Shown: positions 36,280-46,471 of the stretch, in pieces | Layout: the number at the start of each line of letters is the position of its first letter | Position numbering within the stretch: position 1 is the first letter of the stretch | Origin: Marinobacter manganoxydans MnI7-9 | Lineage (GTDB): Bacteria; Pseudomonadota; Gammaproteobacteria; Pseudomonadales; Oleiphilaceae | NCBI RefSeq assembly: GCF_000235625.1 | Contig: NZ_AGTR01000084.1 | Span: forward strand, 62,001 to 126,000 | Direction of reading: 5' to 3' | Length of the DNA stretch: 64,000 nt | Notes under the pieces: generated by a model | Seen by the model: the letters and a program-made list of their open reading frames with translations, nothing else | What the model was told of the DNA's origin: nothing | Database searches by the model: none | Translations under genes and position numbers: made by a program

Positions 36280-37662
36280 ATGAGTGAGAGTACCCAACCA
36301 CACCAGCAGGCCAATAACCTCTGGTCCTCACGGATGGCCTTTATCCTGGCTGCGGCTGGTTCAGCCGTTGGCCTCGGGAACATCTGGAAGTTTCCGTACA
36401 TTACTGGCGAGAACGGCGGCGGCGCCTTCGTTCTGATCTACCTGGCCTGTATCTTCCTGATCGGCGTGCCGGTACTGATTGCCGAAACCATGATTGGTCG
36501 CCGGGGTGGTCAGAGCCCTGTGGCCACCATGCGCACCCTGACCAGAACCGAAGGCACTGCGAGGGGCTGGAGAGCCATCGGCTGGAACGGCGTGATCGCC
36601 TCATTCCTGGTGTTGTCTTTCTACGCCGTGATTGGCGGCTGGGCGCTGGTCTATATCGGCAAAGCCGCAACCGGCCTGTTTACCGGCGCGGACGCCGAAG
36701 CCATTGGCGGCCAGTTCGGCGGGCTGTTGGCCAATCCCTGGGAACTGTTGATGTGGCACACCGTGTTCATGGCCATCGTTGTGTTTATCGTTGGTCGGGG
36801 TATTCGTTCCGGGCTTGAGAAAGCCGTGAACATGCTGATGCCACTGCTGTTCGTACTGCTGATTGCGATGGTGATCTATGCCATGAACAGTGGCAGCTTC
36901 GGCCGGGCCGTAAGCTTCATGTTCTCGCCGGACTTCAGCAAGCTGACAACGGCCGGCGTTCTGACCGCCCTGGGGCACGCCGCCTTCACCCTGAGTATCG
37001 GCATTGGCGTACTCATGGCGTACGGCTCCTATCTGCCCAAGAACGTCAACATTGCCAGAACCGCCATGACCATCGGGATTCTGGACACCAGCGTTGCACT
37101 GCTGGCAGGCCTCGCCATCTTTCCGCTGGTATTTGCCAACGGCCTGGAACCAGGCGCGGGCCCTGGCCTGATCTTCGTAACCCTGCCACTGGCGTTTGGC
37201 CAGATGAGCGGTGGCGCCCTGTTCGGCACCATTTTCTTTGCGTTGCTGCTGGTAGCGGCCATCACCTCGGCCATATCCATGCTGGAACCGGTGGTGGAAT
37301 GGCTGGAGGAACACAAAGGCGTCAGCCGGGCGAAAAGCGCACTTGGTGGTGGTCTGGCGATCTGGTTTATCGGCATCGGTACCGTGTTGTCGTTCAACGT
37401 CTGGGACAGCGTGCACCCGCTCGGTTTTATCCCGTTCTTCGAAGACAAGACAGTGTTCGATCTGCTCGACTTCCTGGTCTCCAACCTGATGATGCCCCTG
37501 GGCGGACTGGCCATTGCGCTGTTTGCCGGCTGGGCGATGAAGCGTGAGGGACTGGCTGCCGATATCGGTCTGCAGGGCGGCAGCTACAAGGCGTTCATGT
37601 TCGTACTGCGGTACTTGACGCCGGCTGGTATCGCCGTGGTGTTCCTTTACAATCTGGTGTAA
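36280..37662 (+). CDS. sodium-dependent amino acid symporter (NSS/SNF family)
   Basis: 460 aa, about 11-12 transmembrane helices. NSS signature near the start: AAAGSAVGLGNIWKFPYITG, with ENGGGAFVLIY and SFMFSPDFSKL later. Bacterial NSS proteins (TnaT, Tyt1, MhsT) import tryptophan, tyrosine or other hydrophobic amino acids with Na+. Last gene of the oxidoreductase-aminotransferase operon, 56 bp downstream with GGAGAG upstream of its ATG. Aromatic substrate inferred from neighbours. Confidence 0.88.
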   Translation: MSESTQPHQQANNLWSSRMAFILAAAGSAVGLGNIWKFPYITGENGGGAFVLIYLACIFLIGVPVLIAETMIGRRGGQSPVATMRTLTRTEGTARGWRAIGWNGVIASFLVLSFYAVIGGWALVYIGKAATGLFTGADAEAIGGQFGGLLANPWELLMWHTVFMAIVVFIVGRGIRSGLEKAVNMLMPLLFVLLIAMVIYAMNSGSFGRAVSFMFSPDFSKLTTAGVLTALGHAAFTLSIGIGVLMAYGSYLPKNVNIARTAMTIGILDTSVALLAGLAIFPLVFANGLEPGAGPGLIFVTLPLAFGQMSGGALFGTIFFALLLVAAITSAISMLEPVVEWLEEHKGVSRAKSALGGGLAIWFIGIGTVLSFNVWDSVHPLGFIPFFEDKTVFDLLDFLVSNLMMPLGGLAIALFAGWAMKREGLAADIGLQGGSYKAFMFVLRYLTPAGIAVVFLYNLV

Positions 37663-37680
37663 CCGCCACTATCCCCCAGA

Positions 37681-37708
37681 AAGCCCGGCCTTGTGCGCCG
37701 GGCTTTTT
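37681..37708 (+). terminator. intrinsic terminator after the symporter gene
   Basis: AAGCCCGGC (37681-37689) and GCCGGGCTT (37697-37705) form a 9-bp perfect stem with a seven-base loop, followed by T-run to 37708. It closes the aromatic operon and may also serve the convergent DUF6544 gene. Confidence 0.92.
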
Positions 37709-37711
37709 GCG

Positions 37712-38554
37712 TCAGTCGGCCTGTGGAAATTCTACGTTGGTCACTTCGGCAATGAAAAACGGAAAATAATCGTCCGCGGCAAAGAAATTCCCGGCTTCCA
37801 CGCGGGTCGGCAAGATAAAGCCCTCGAACTCCCGAAACTCTGACAGGTCGCCGCCAAAAGGCTGCAGACGATGGACCTTTTCCGGATTCGCATTGCTCCA
37901 GCGGTCGAAACTCACCTGAAGCGGCTGGCCGTCTTCGGCCACGACAACATCCACCGTCTGCTCCATACCCTCGTGGCGGACAATTACCCGCGCTGTATTT
38001 ACATCCACAAGCTGCCACGCAACCCCTTGGCCTGGGAGCAGTGCCGCCGGCGTCCAGAACACCGCCTCCGCCACATACCGGCCGAATGCCGAACGGGTGT
38101 GATCCGGGTCGCCGCCCATCCGGGCCACCGGCAACAATCCCATCAGCCAGAACCGCGTCCACTGTTCGGTGTCTGAGCCGGAAACCCGCAGGGCGCCGCG
38201 GCTGGCGCTCATTTTCCAGATAAAGCCTTCGGGCATGGCCAGCATCTGAGTGGCCTGCATATCCATGTAGTCGGGCGATTCCCGATTGCCCATGCCGAAT
38301 TTTCCGGTCATGGATATCCGGGCAACCGTATAAAGCGGAGTTCCGGGCTGAATGGTGTACCGGAAATACCGCCGGGCGGGCTCCGGCAGCCCCTCGAGGA
38401 GAGAAAGATCAAAACGCTGCGGTGAAGCCGGCTGCAGAGCCGCCAACCTCGCCATGGCGGCTTGGTCCGCATTGTGGTCAGCCTGTCGCCAGAACCACAG
38501 AGCGACGGTGGCGGCAACCACCAGAATCAACAGGATCAGGAAAACGATTTTCAT
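37712..38554 (-). CDS. DUF6544-type protein with N-terminal membrane anchor
   Basis: 280 aa. One N-terminal transmembrane helix (KIVFLILLILVVAATVALWFW), then a soluble beta-rich part with conserved-looking LPEPARRYFRY, GKFGMG, the AVFWTPAALLPG block and FILPTRVEAGN. This matches the pattern of DUF6544 proteins; function unknown. Probably periplasmic. Confidence 0.7.
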   Translation of the reverse strand: MKIVFLILLILVVAATVALWFWRQADHNADQAAMARLAALQPASPQRFDLSLLEGLPEPARRYFRYTIQPGTPLYTVARISMTGKFGMGNRESPDYMDMQATQMLAMPEGFIWKMSASRGALRVSGSDTEQWTRFWLMGLLPVARMGGDPDHTRSAFGRYVAEAVFWTPAALLPGQGVAWQLVDVNTARVIVRHEGMEQTVDVVVAEDGQPLQVSFDRWSNANPEKVHRLQPFGGDLSEFREFEGFILPTRVEAGNFFAADDYFPFFIAEVTNVEFPQAD

Positions 38555-38660
38555 GTAAGCTATGCTCCGTAGCAGTCATTGTCCCTGCCCTGCCTGCATC
38601 CAGTCTTGTTCCAGATCAATGAACGTGGCTGGCCGACTCACTGTCCGTCTGAAAGGTTTT

Positions 38661-39515
38661 ATGAAAGTACCGAAGAGATTACAACCACTTGTCGATGACG
38701 GCATGGTGGACGAAGTGCTCTACCAGCTTATGAGCGGCAAGGAAGCGCAGGTTTATGTGGTGCGCTGTGGCGACCAGACACGTTGCGCCAAGGTCTTCAA
38801 GGAAGCCTCCAAGCGAAGCTTCAAGCAGGCTGTGGAATACCAGGAAGGCCGAAAGGTCCGGAACAGCCGACGGGCCAGGGCCATGAGCAAGAAAACCAAA
38901 TATGGCCAGAAGGAACAGGAAGATGCCTGGCTCAATGCCGAAGTGGATGCCCTCTACCGGCTTGCCGCTGCGGGTGTCCGGGTTCCCGAACCCCTAGGCT
39001 TTGTGGACGGTGTACTGCTGATGGAACTGGTGGCGGACGAAGATGGCAAGGCCGCTCCCAGGCTGGATGATGTCATTCTTTCCCCGGAACAGGCCCGTGA
39101 CTTCCACGGCCAGGTAATCCGCGAGGTTGTCCGCATGCTGAGTGCCGGTCTGATCCATGGGGACCTTTCGGAATTCAACGTTCTGGCCGATGCCAACGGA
39201 CCGGTCATTATTGATCTGCCCCAGGCGGTCAACGCCTCCGGCAATAACAACGCCGAACGCATGCTCGAGCGCGACGTCGACAATATGCGCCGCTATTTTG
39301 GCCGATTCGCGCCGGAACTGCTGAACACCGATTATGGCAAGGAGATCTGGGCACTCTACGAGTCGGGCGACCTGCACCCGGACAGCAAACTCACCGGCTG
39401 CTTCCAGCACGATGATACCGCTGCCAACGTCGACGAACTGATGGAGATCATCGATGCGGCAAAAGAGGAAGAATGGGAGCGGCAGGAACGAATGAGGGAC
39501 GCCGAGGAGGACTGA
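38661..39515 (+). CDS. RIO1-family serine protein kinase
   Basis: 284 aa from ATG at 38661 (MKVPKRLQPLVDDG). RIO motifs: glycine-poor SGKEAQVYVV with Lys, ATP-Lys region CAKVFKEASKRSFKQ, catalytic LIHGDLSEFNVL (Asp) and metal-binding VIIDLPQAV. Bacterial RIO kinases of the PA4780 type are atypical kinases of unclear targets. Divergent from the DUF6544 gene. Confidence 0.88.
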   Translation: MKVPKRLQPLVDDGMVDEVLYQLMSGKEAQVYVVRCGDQTRCAKVFKEASKRSFKQAVEYQEGRKVRNSRRARAMSKKTKYGQKEQEDAWLNAEVDALYRLAAAGVRVPEPLGFVDGVLLMELVADEDGKAAPRLDDVILSPEQARDFHGQVIREVVRMLSAGLIHGDLSEFNVLADANGPVIIDLPQAVNASGNNNAERMLERDVDNMRRYFGRFAPELLNTDYGKEIWALYESGDLHPDSKLTGCFQHDDTAANVDELMEIIDAAKEEEWERQERMRDAEED

Positions 39516-39533
39516 CGCACTGGCCGGCGCTGA

Positions 39534-40004
39534 TCAGCTGGCAGGCGTCGTTTTTTGTTCGCTGACCATTGCCGACAACACCTCTTGTTCCCTGGGCCCG
39601 GGCAGAACACCCGTTAACCAGGCTTCGATGACCGGCTCACCGTGCTGATTCGAGAGTATCGCTTCAGCCCGGGCCCGGTTACGTTCATCCACCTCGGTGA
39701 TGGTGAACACACAGGTGATGGTATCGCCAAAATACACCGGCCGGCGGAAGCGAAAATTCATGCCGGACGCCAGCCAGCCTATCTGCCCGCCTACTTCCGT
39801 GATCATTCCACCAACCAGCAGGCCATGGCAGATCTTGCCCTGCAGGTTCTTGGCTTGCGCGAACTCGTCGCTGTAGTGCACCGGGTTCTGATCGCGGCTG
39901 ATCTCGCCAAAGGACAGGGTCTCATCCTCGGTGAACGTTCGCGCCAGGGTAAAGGAATCCCCCGCTTTCAGGCCGGCAATGGCTCTTTTGCGAATATCAG
40001 ACAT
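39534..40004 (-). CDS. MaoC-like hotdog dehydratase
   Basis: 156 aa. Hydratase 2 motif: FGEISRDQNPVHYSDEFAQ with the Asp/His pair, then CHGLLVGGMIT. Enoyl-CoA hydratase or related (R)-specific hydratase of fatty-acid metabolism; exact substrate unknown. Convergent with the RIO kinase gene. Separated by 27 bp from the CopD-like gene on the same strand. Confidence 0.85.
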   Translation of the reverse strand: MSDIRKRAIAGLKAGDSFTLARTFTEDETLSFGEISRDQNPVHYSDEFAQAKNLQGKICHGLLVGGMITEVGGQIGWLASGMNFRFRRPVYFGDTITCVFTITEVDERNRARAEAILSNQHGEPVIEAWLTGVLPGPREQEVLSAMVSEQKTTPAS

Positions 40005-40031
40005 GGTATCGATCCCCGATCGCCCAGCCGG

Positions 40032-40487
40032 TTACAGGTACCGACCGCCCGACCCTATGGCGACTACAATCAGGCCGAGGATCAGATTGATACCGACGAG
40101 CCGGCGAATCTTGCCTACCTGAACACCGCCAGCCTGCGGATCCTTGGCTGCAACCGCCTGCTTGAGCCGCCGGAAGGGCGCAAAGTAAACATGGAAGTAG
40201 AGCAGCATCATGACCAGGCCGAGCGCCTGCATGGCATGAATATGCCAGCCAGCACCCGCCATACCGCCAAACACACTGAAAATCATCCAGTAACCGGTGA
40301 CCAGTAGCAACACAACTGAGAGCCAAACCCAGCGAAAGAACCGTTCAAGCGTCCTGGACCAGAGAACGCCCCGCTGGGAGGCCTCCACCACCTCAACCAC
40401 CGCCGGACGCATCGCCATGTAAGCGAAGAACATACCGCCAACCCAAATAACCGCAGACAGAACGTGCAGTGCAATCGCAAGACCCAT
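40032..40487 (-). CDS. CopD-like four-helix membrane protein
   Basis: 151 aa from ATG at 40487 (a TTG lies one codon upstream). Four membrane helices; early HVLSAVIWVGGMFFAYMAMRP and central WHIHAMQALGLVMMLLYFHVYFAPFRRL with conserved His residues, as in CopD-family membrane proteins. Role in copper handling or heme binding is uncertain. Sits between the diguanylate cyclase and MaoC genes, same strand. Confidence 0.75.
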   Translation of the reverse strand: MGLAIALHVLSAVIWVGGMFFAYMAMRPAVVEVVEASQRGVLWSRTLERFFRWVWLSVVLLLVTGYWMIFSVFGGMAGAGWHIHAMQALGLVMMLLYFHVYFAPFRRLKQAVAAKDPQAGGVQVGKIRRLVGINLILGLIVVAIGSGGRYL

Positions 40488-40508
40488 CAAAACTACCCCT
40501 TTATCTCG

Positions 40509-41570
40509 TCAAATGGTTTCCAGCTCGACCCTATTCCGGCCGCCGGTTTTACCCCGGTAAAGCGCTTCATCAGCCCGGCTGACAGCCGCACTCAGGTCTT
40601 CGCCAGCCCGCAGTTCGCTCACACCGATACTGATCGTAACATCGGCATCACCGCCAGTAATCGCGCTCCAGTCCCTTGCCAAAAACGCATTTCGTATCCG
40701 CTCCGCGCTTGCCTGCGCTTTGCCGGAATCCGTATCAGGGAGAATGGCCAGGAACTCCTCTCCGCCCCATCTACCGATCAAGTCCTGAGCCCGCAGCTCC
40801 TCACGAATCACATCGGCAACAAAACCCAACACCCGGTCGCCGGTTTCGTGGCCATAGGCGTCGTTGATTGATTTGAAATGATCGACATCCAGCAGGAGAA
40901 AGCCAACCGGGTGACCGCTACGGCTGAACCGGGCCAATTCTTTTTCAGCCAGATAGGTCATGTGCCGGCGATTGAAAAGCCCGGTTAGTGAATCCGTTGT
41001 TGCCATTTCCCGGAGCTTGCGCTGGGCTGTGACCACCATTCTCAGGTAATAGGAAGACAGGTAACTGAACATGGCGAAGACCACGCTCAGGTTAAACAGA
41101 TGGACGATATGCAGAGCCGTTTGATGAATCGGCTGTAACGGCTCGATGTACCACATCAGGACATCAAGGGCGGTGTAGTAACCCCACAGGGCCAACAACG
41201 CATAGATGGCCCATTTCCGTGATGCGGACACACAAATCGCCGGTATGAACATCAACAGGTAATAATGGAAACCGCTCTCCCATCCAATCAGAACGATGCC
41301 AAGGCCGGCATGGCCAAGCACTTCGGCCCAGATGAGCACGACCGCAATCCTGTTCCTGTGGTGTTTGAGTGCGTAATAGGCCCCGGCGTACATGGCCACG
41401 CTGACCACATTAACCCACGCCAGAATCGGCGACCCCAAGGCATGGAAAAGAAAGAAAAAGATGACATCCACAGTTCCGGCAATCTGGGCACACCGCATGG
41501 CCAGACGCCAGAACTGGGGCCTGCGATCCCGCTCAGGCTCATAATTCATTGGAGTAGTCGCACTTTTCAT
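40509..41570 (-). CDS. membrane diguanylate cyclase (GGDEF)
   Basis: 353 aa from ATG at 41570. Six or so N-terminal membrane helices form a MASE-like sensor (about 20-180), then a GGDEF domain (about 190-350) with the signature GGEEF, an intact active site, and DHFKSINDAYGHETGD before it. Synthesises c-di-GMP from GTP. No clear I-site RxxD is seen just before GGEEF (RAQDLIGRW has RAQD five residues before, which may serve). Signal unknown. Confidence 0.88.
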   Translation of the reverse strand: MKSATTPMNYEPERDRRPQFWRLAMRCAQIAGTVDVIFFFLFHALGSPILAWVNVVSVAMYAGAYYALKHHRNRIAVVLIWAEVLGHAGLGIVLIGWESGFHYYLLMFIPAICVSASRKWAIYALLALWGYYTALDVLMWYIEPLQPIHQTALHIVHLFNLSVVFAMFSYLSSYYLRMVVTAQRKLREMATTDSLTGLFNRRHMTYLAEKELARFSRSGHPVGFLLLDVDHFKSINDAYGHETGDRVLGFVADVIREELRAQDLIGRWGGEEFLAILPDTDSGKAQASAERIRNAFLARDWSAITGGDADVTISIGVSELRAGEDLSAAVSRADEALYRGKTGGRNRVELETI

Positions 41571-41663
41571 TGACCGCAGGATTCCTTTTTTAGGTAACAA
41601 GAATACTCGTTAAATCGGAATTCTGCCTCTCTCCAATGCAAACAAATGAAAATGATTTCAGGG

Positions 41664-42335
41664 TTACCACGGCAACTCTTCGCCGTTGCTATGCCAGAAC
41701 GACCCGGTATTCTCCAGAGTCAGGCCATCAATTCGTTCTGCCAGTCCTTTTGCCGATTCCTCCGGAGTGATCAACCCGCCAAAATTCACCATGCGGGTTT
41801 GGACATAGCCGGGATGCAGCTGTGCCACGGCGATACCCTGGGGCTTGAGATCCATCGCCAGGGACTTGCCAAAGGCATTGAGCGCTGCCTTGGACGCACG
41901 GTACCCATAGCGGCCGCCGGAGTCATTATCAGCAATAGAGCCCATCCGGCTGGTGATGTTAGCGATTTTTCCGCCAGAGGGAATTTTTTCGAACAGGGCT
42001 TCAGCAACTCTCAGCGGGGCATAGGCATTGATCTCCATCTGGGTGCGGATGGAATCGAAATCGATACTGCCCAACTTTTCGTCCTGCAGCAGACCGGCAT
42101 TGTTGATCAACAGATCGATGCGCTCGCCCTCAAGACCAGCCACGAGCTTGGCCACGCCCGCATCAGTCGTCACGTCTACGCTCTCGATAATCCGCTTGGC
42201 AACCTCTTCCAGCTCCGGCGAGGCCTCCCGACACACACCGATCACCGAACAGCCACGGCCCGCATACAGCCGGGCAAGCTCCAGACCAATGCCACGGTTT
42301 GCACCGGTAATCACTACAACGGAATTCTCTGACAT
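41664..42335 (-). CDS. SDR-family oxidoreductase
   Basis: 223 aa. TGANRGIG (10-17), NNAG, TSRMGSI catalytic Ser, and YRASK. The overall pattern resembles the C-factor/carbonyl reductase-like SDRs. NAD(P)-dependent; substrate unknown. Monocistronic by appearance, divergent from mtfA. Confidence 0.85.
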   Translation of the reverse strand: MSENSVVVITGANRGIGLELARLYAGRGCSVIGVCREASPELEEVAKRIIESVDVTTDAGVAKLVAGLEGERIDLLINNAGLLQDEKLGSIDFDSIRTQMEINAYAPLRVAEALFEKIPSGGKIANITSRMGSIADNDSGGRYGYRASKAALNAFGKSLAMDLKPQGIAVAQLHPGYVQTRMVNFGGLITPEESAKGLAERIDGLTLENTGSFWHSNGEELPW

Positions 42336-42481
42336 ATCAGCCTCCTCGACGATGGGTAAAGTTCATGCAGCTTCACATCCCCTGCTATCAAGAACAACCA
42401 GCAATACGGAACCTGCCTGCTTGCAGATGCCATTTTTCTGTAAGATAAGGGGTAATTCAATCAACGGTCGCTGGGAGCAGC

Positions 42482-43300
42482 ATGTCGGCAGCACTTGTTT
42501 TCGCAGTCTTTGCAGTGACCCTGATCGCGGCCACCGTTTTCTACCTCTTCTTTTACCGCACCTGGCGAAGAGAACGGGAACTGAGAGTCCCCTTTCCAGA
42601 CCTCTGGAGACGACACCTTGAGTCCAGCGTGCCCCTTTACCGAAAACTTTCCGAGCCGCTGAAGCAGGCACTGGAGCAGCGGGTGCAACTGTTTCTTTCC
42701 GAGAAAGAATTTTATGGCTGTGACGGCTTTGACGTGGATGACGCCGTGCGGGTCACTATCGCCGGGCATGCCTGTGTGCTGATTCTTGCCCGCCCGTATT
42801 CGGATTTTGATGAGGTAAGCAGCATTCTGGTCTATCCCGATGCCTACCATGTCAGAGACATTGAAAGCGACGGAATGGTTGTCAGCGAGAGTAATGAAAT
42901 CCGGGCCGGCGAGGCTTCTAGCCGGGGCCAGGTGGTGCTGGCCTGGAAAGAATGTGAAGAGGCGGCCATGAACCCGAACAGCAGTCACAACGTGATGCTT
43001 CATGAGTTTGCTCACCAGCTGGATTATCTCGACGGCACCGCGGACGGGGCGCCGCCCCTGGGCGGAGAACAGGCCAGGCACTGGCAAAGTTCAATGACCA
43101 CGGCCTATGAGGATCTCAGGCATTCTCTGCAGCACCACCATAAACCGTGGCTTGATCCCTACGGCGCAACCGAACCGGCGGAATTTTTTGCCGTGCTGAC
43201 TGAGGCGTTTTTCCAGCAGCCCGGTCACCTCAAGCACGAGCAACCAGAGGTCTACAAAGCCCTGCAGGGCTATTACAGGCTCGATCCGATGAATCTATGA
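42482..43300 (+). CDS. mtfA: MtfA-type zinc peptidase (M90)
   Basis: 272 aa. N-terminal membrane helix (about 5-25), then the M90 domain with HEFAHQLD (His174-His178) and the downstream Glu region TEPAEFFAVLTEAFF. In E. coli, MtfA binds the glucose-PTS regulator Mlc and acts as an aminopeptidase; the membrane helix here is a variation seen in other proteobacteria. Overlaps or abuts the following DUF2897 gene region. Confidence 0.9.
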   Translation: MSAALVFAVFAVTLIAATVFYLFFYRTWRRERELRVPFPDLWRRHLESSVPLYRKLSEPLKQALEQRVQLFLSEKEFYGCDGFDVDDAVRVTIAGHACVLILARPYSDFDEVSSILVYPDAYHVRDIESDGMVVSESNEIRAGEASSRGQVVLAWKECEEAAMNPNSSHNVMLHEFAHQLDYLDGTADGAPPLGGEQARHWQSSMTTAYEDLRHSLQHHHKPWLDPYGATEPAEFFAVLTEAFFQQPGHLKHEQPEVYKALQGYYRLDPMNL

Positions 43301-43368
43301 GTAGCGGTTGTGGTAAGCAGTTGTCTGGTCCACTATTAAGGAAAGTCACCATCCAGGGAGACAGGTTT

Positions 43369-43545
43369 ATGCCACTCATCGGCTGGGTATTCCTTTTACT
43401 CGCTATTGCTCTGGTAGTTGGCAGCCTTCTGATGCTGCGGGACAGTGCGAACAAATTCCCGATCTCCGATGAAAAGATGCGGAAGATACAGGCGCGGAAA
43501 GCCGAAGTCGAAGCAGAGGAGAGCGCAGAAGACAGGGAATCGTAA
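43369..43545 (+). CDS. DUF2897-type small membrane protein
   Basis: 58 aa from ATG at 43369 (CAGGGAG upstream). One transmembrane helix (LIGWVFLLLAIALVVGSLLML), then a short polar, acidic tail ending in EAEESAEDRES. Function unknown. An upstream in-frame start at 43297 overlaps mtfA but lacks a clear ribosome site. Confidence 0.68.
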   Translation: MPLIGWVFLLLAIALVVGSLLMLRDSANKFPISDEKMRKIQARKAEVEAEESAEDRES

Positions 43546-43671
43546 CGATCTGCTCATGCCTCCCCGTGAATTTTTGGTGACGATTCAGGCCCCGTTGATG
43601 TGTGTCACCCTGAGTTTCTGCCCGCCCCGCATACTGTATGGACAGTTATCCTCAGGAAAGGAGATCCCTGA

Positions 43672-45690
43672 ATGGCCAGATCCAGTCTCACCAGAAAGCT
43701 CGGCTCAAAACTCTCACCTCACATTGAAGCCCTGGGAAAGCAGAACGTCGATGTGACGCCCGACGCCTCATCGAGGCACCTGCACAACGGGGTCGACACC
43801 CCCCTGCCACCGGCAGACCTGCACGGCAGCTATACCAACAACCGGCCGCTTCCCACAGAGGGTGTTGCGGAGCGCCGGGCGTGGATTATCGGTGGCGGCA
43901 TTGCGGGCCTGTCTGCTGCCTTTTTTCTCATTCGCGACGGCCACATGCCTGCGGGCAACATCACCTTTCTCGAGGAGCAGGACATAGAGGGTGGTTCGCT
44001 GGATGGCGCCGGTAACGCCGAGGACGGATATATCGTCCGTGGAGGTCGTGAAATGGAGATGACCTACCAGAACTTCTGGGATGTTTTCTCGGAAATACCC
44101 GCGCTCGAACTGCCTGCCCCGTTCACCGTGCTTGATGAGTACCGCATCGTGAACGATGCCGACAAGAACTGGTCAAAAGCCAGGCTCCTGGAAAACCAGG
44201 GACAGATCAAAGACTTCTCGACCATGGATCTTACCAGGCGCCAGCAGCTTGAGATCATCAGGCTGCTATTGGCCCGGAAAGAGGATCTGGACGACATCAC
44301 GGTTGAGCAATGGTTCAGTGAGGGTTTTCTCGGCACTAATTTCTACACTTTTTGGCGCACCATGTTTGCGTTTCAGAACTGGCACTCGGTGCTTGAAATG
44401 AAGCTCTACATGCATCGTTTCCTGCATCTGATGGACGGACTGAACGACATGACGTCACTGGTGTTCCCGAAATATAACCAGTACGACAGCTTCGTCAGGC
44501 CGCTCATGAACTGGCTCAAAGACCAGGGTGTGAATATCGAGTACGACATGATCGTGACGGATCTGGATATGGAGAGCGGGGATGGCACCAGAACCGTCAA
44601 GACAATCCAGTGCCACGGTGCAGACGGGGACAAGACCTTCAATGTCGGCGCACGTGATCTGGTGTTCGTCACAACCGGATCCATGACCGAGGATACCGCC
44701 TACGGCGACGACAACAATGCCCCGAGGTTGAAAGATAATGACAAGGCCGGCCAGGGGTCAGGCTGGCAACTCTGGAGGAATCTGGCCGAAAAATCCGAGG
44801 TCTTCGGCCGGCCAGACAAATTCTGCGGAGACATACCCCGCTCAACCTGGGAATCAGTGACGCTTACCTGCAAACCCTCACCTTTGATGGAAAAGCTCAA
44901 AGAGCTGTCGGTTAATGACCCTTATTCCGGATTCACGGCTACTGGCGGAATTGTCACCTTTACAGATTCCGCCTGGCTGATGAGCTTTACCTGCAACCGC
45001 CAGCCACACTTCCCCGACCAGCCCGACGACGTGATTGTGTTGTGGACCTATGCTTTGTTGATGGATAAACCCGGCGACTACGTCAACAAGACGATGCCCG
45101 AGTGTACCGGCAAAGAAGTGTTGATTGAGTTGTGCTACCACCTGGGTCTGAAGGACCACATCGACGAAATACTGGCTGCCACAAAAACCCGCATCGCGCT
45201 GATGCCTTACATCACGTCTCAGTTCATGCCGAGGGCCAAAGGTGACCGTCCTCAGGTAGTCCCTGAAGGCTGCACCAATCTTGCCTGCATCGGGCAGTTC
45301 GTGGAGACTCATAACGACGTTGTGTTCACACTGGAAAGCTCGGTGCGGACCGCCCGTATTGGGGCCTACAGCCTTCTGGGCATCAAAAAGCAGGTGCCCG
45401 ATATCTATCCGGGACAATACGACATGCGGCGTTTGCTGCGGGCAACCAGAACCCTTAACAGCAACGACGCGTTTCTGGGTGAGGGTATTCTACGCCGACT
45501 GTTGGGCGGTACTTACTTTGAAAATATTCTGCCACTTGGCCCTGATGAAGCCCCGGCCGATCTGCACAAATCCGGGCTGTTCGAAAACCAGTTACAGGCT
45601 ATCCGCCAACTGGTGGAAGAAAACCACACCCTCGACGATGCCAAAGGGTGGGTTCAGGGCGTCCTTGACAAACTTCGCGGACGAAACTGA
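43672..45690 (+). CDS. ohyA: oleate hydratase
   Basis: 672 aa with a strong AGGAAAGGAG site. FAD-binding [15 protein letters not shown] (about 72-86), the catalytic-glutamate segment GGREMEM (124-130), and conserved [16 protein letters not shown]. Adds water across the cis-9 double bond of oleic or related acids to give 10-hydroxystearate; thought to detoxify or remodel unsaturated fatty acids. Peripheral membrane. Convergent with the copper-chaperone gene, 8 bp apart. Confidence 0.93.
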   Translation: MARSSLTRKLGSKLSPHIEALGKQNVDVTPDASSRHLHNGVDTPLPPADLHGSYTNNRPLPTEGVAERRAWIIGGGIAGLSAAFFLIRDGHMPAGNITFLEEQDIEGGSLDGAGNAEDGYIVRGGREMEMTYQNFWDVFSEIPALELPAPFTVLDEYRIVNDADKNWSKARLLENQGQIKDFSTMDLTRRQQLEIIRLLLARKEDLDDITVEQWFSEGFLGTNFYTFWRTMFAFQNWHSVLEMKLYMHRFLHLMDGLNDMTSLVFPKYNQYDSFVRPLMNWLKDQGVNIEYDMIVTDLDMESGDGTRTVKTIQCHGADGDKTFNVGARDLVFVTTGSMTEDTAYGDDNNAPRLKDNDKAGQGSGWQLWRNLAEKSEVFGRPDKFCGDIPRSTWESVTLTCKPSPLMEKLKELSVNDPYSGFTATGGIVTFTDSAWLMSFTCNRQPHFPDQPDDVIVLWTYALLMDKPGDYVNKTMPECTGKEVLIELCYHLGLKDHIDEILAATKTRIALMPYITSQFMPRAKGDRPQVVPEGCTNLACIGQFVETHNDVVFTLESSVRTARIGAYSLLGIKKQVPDIYPGQYDMRRLLRATRTLNSNDAFLGEGILRRLLGGTYFENILPLGPDEAPADLHKSGLFENQLQAIRQLVEENHTLDDAKGWVQGVLDKLRGRN

Positions 45691-45698
45691 GTCGACGC

Positions 45699-46211
45699 TC
45701 AGTGGCCGCTGTGATCCATGGAATGACCAGAATGATTCTCCTTCTGGTCATTCATCATGGTTTGCCCGTCCAGCGGCGCAACATTCAGTTCAACTTGCAT
45801 ATCTTCCGCGCCATCAAAACTCAGGGTCAGCGGAATGCTCTCACCCTCGCGCAACGGGCTTTTTAGTTTTTCCAGCATCAGGTGAAAGCTGTGGGGCTTC
45901 AACTCCACGGTACTACCCCCTGGTATGACAAGCCCGCCCTTGACCGGCGCCATGCGCATCACACCATCGTGCATGCTGGTCTCGTGAATCGATACGCGGC
46001 CTGCCCTGGGGGTTGCGGCACCAACTAAGGTGATATCACTGCTGCCGCTGTTGGAGATATTCAGGTACCCCACTCCCATGGGAGTGCCAGGCGGTGTGGG
46101 TCGGCTCCAGGGATGATCGACCTTGAGCGGTCCATGACTGTAATCATGGGCAATTGCTGTCGGGGCAATAAGGGCCAATGCCAGCACACATATGCTCAGG
46201 CAGAACTTCAT
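45699..46211 (-). CDS. PCu(A)C-type periplasmic copper chaperone
   Basis: 170 aa from ATG at 46211. Signal peptide MKFCLSICVLALALIAPTAIA, then the DUF461/PCu(A)C domain: VSIHETSMHDGVMRM and HSFHLML carry the His/Met copper ligands. A His/Met-rich C-terminal tail (ENHSGHSMDHSGH) adds further copper ligands. Delivers Cu(I) to cytochrome oxidase in the periplasm. No cox genes adjacent. Confidence 0.9.
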   Translation of the reverse strand: MKFCLSICVLALALIAPTAIAHDYSHGPLKVDHPWSRPTPPGTPMGVGYLNISNSGSSDITLVGAATPRAGRVSIHETSMHDGVMRMAPVKGGLVIPGGSTVELKPHSFHLMLEKLKSPLREGESIPLTLSFDGAEDMQVELNVAPLDGQTMMNDQKENHSGHSMDHSGH

Positions 46212-46281
46212 GTCGAGTGTTCCTTGTCGGTGGTGTATGGATAGAGGATAAGAAGACGCCCCCATGGATCCAAGTTTTTCA

Positions 46282-46298
46282 GTGCGACGAATGGTCGC
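46282..46298. other. 6-bp hairpin in the PCu(A)C/YebE intergenic gap
   Basis: TGCGAC, five-base loop GAATG, GTCGCA. It lies in the 260-bp gap 46212-46471 between divergent genes. Nothing else was recognised in this gap, whose promoters were not resolved. The hairpin may be incidental. Confidence 0.3.
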
Positions 46299-46471
46299 AG
46301 ATGAAGCTGCGGAGCCCCGGCTCAAGTCCCCTTATAGGCAAAAACAGTCATCAATGGAACTAAATGCTCCCAAATGTGACAACAGGGTAACACCGGCCCG
46401 ATGAGCCCAGGCACCGGGCGGCGTAAACGAGTTTTGATCCGTAATGGCTAATCCGAGAGAGGCGCTGGCAA

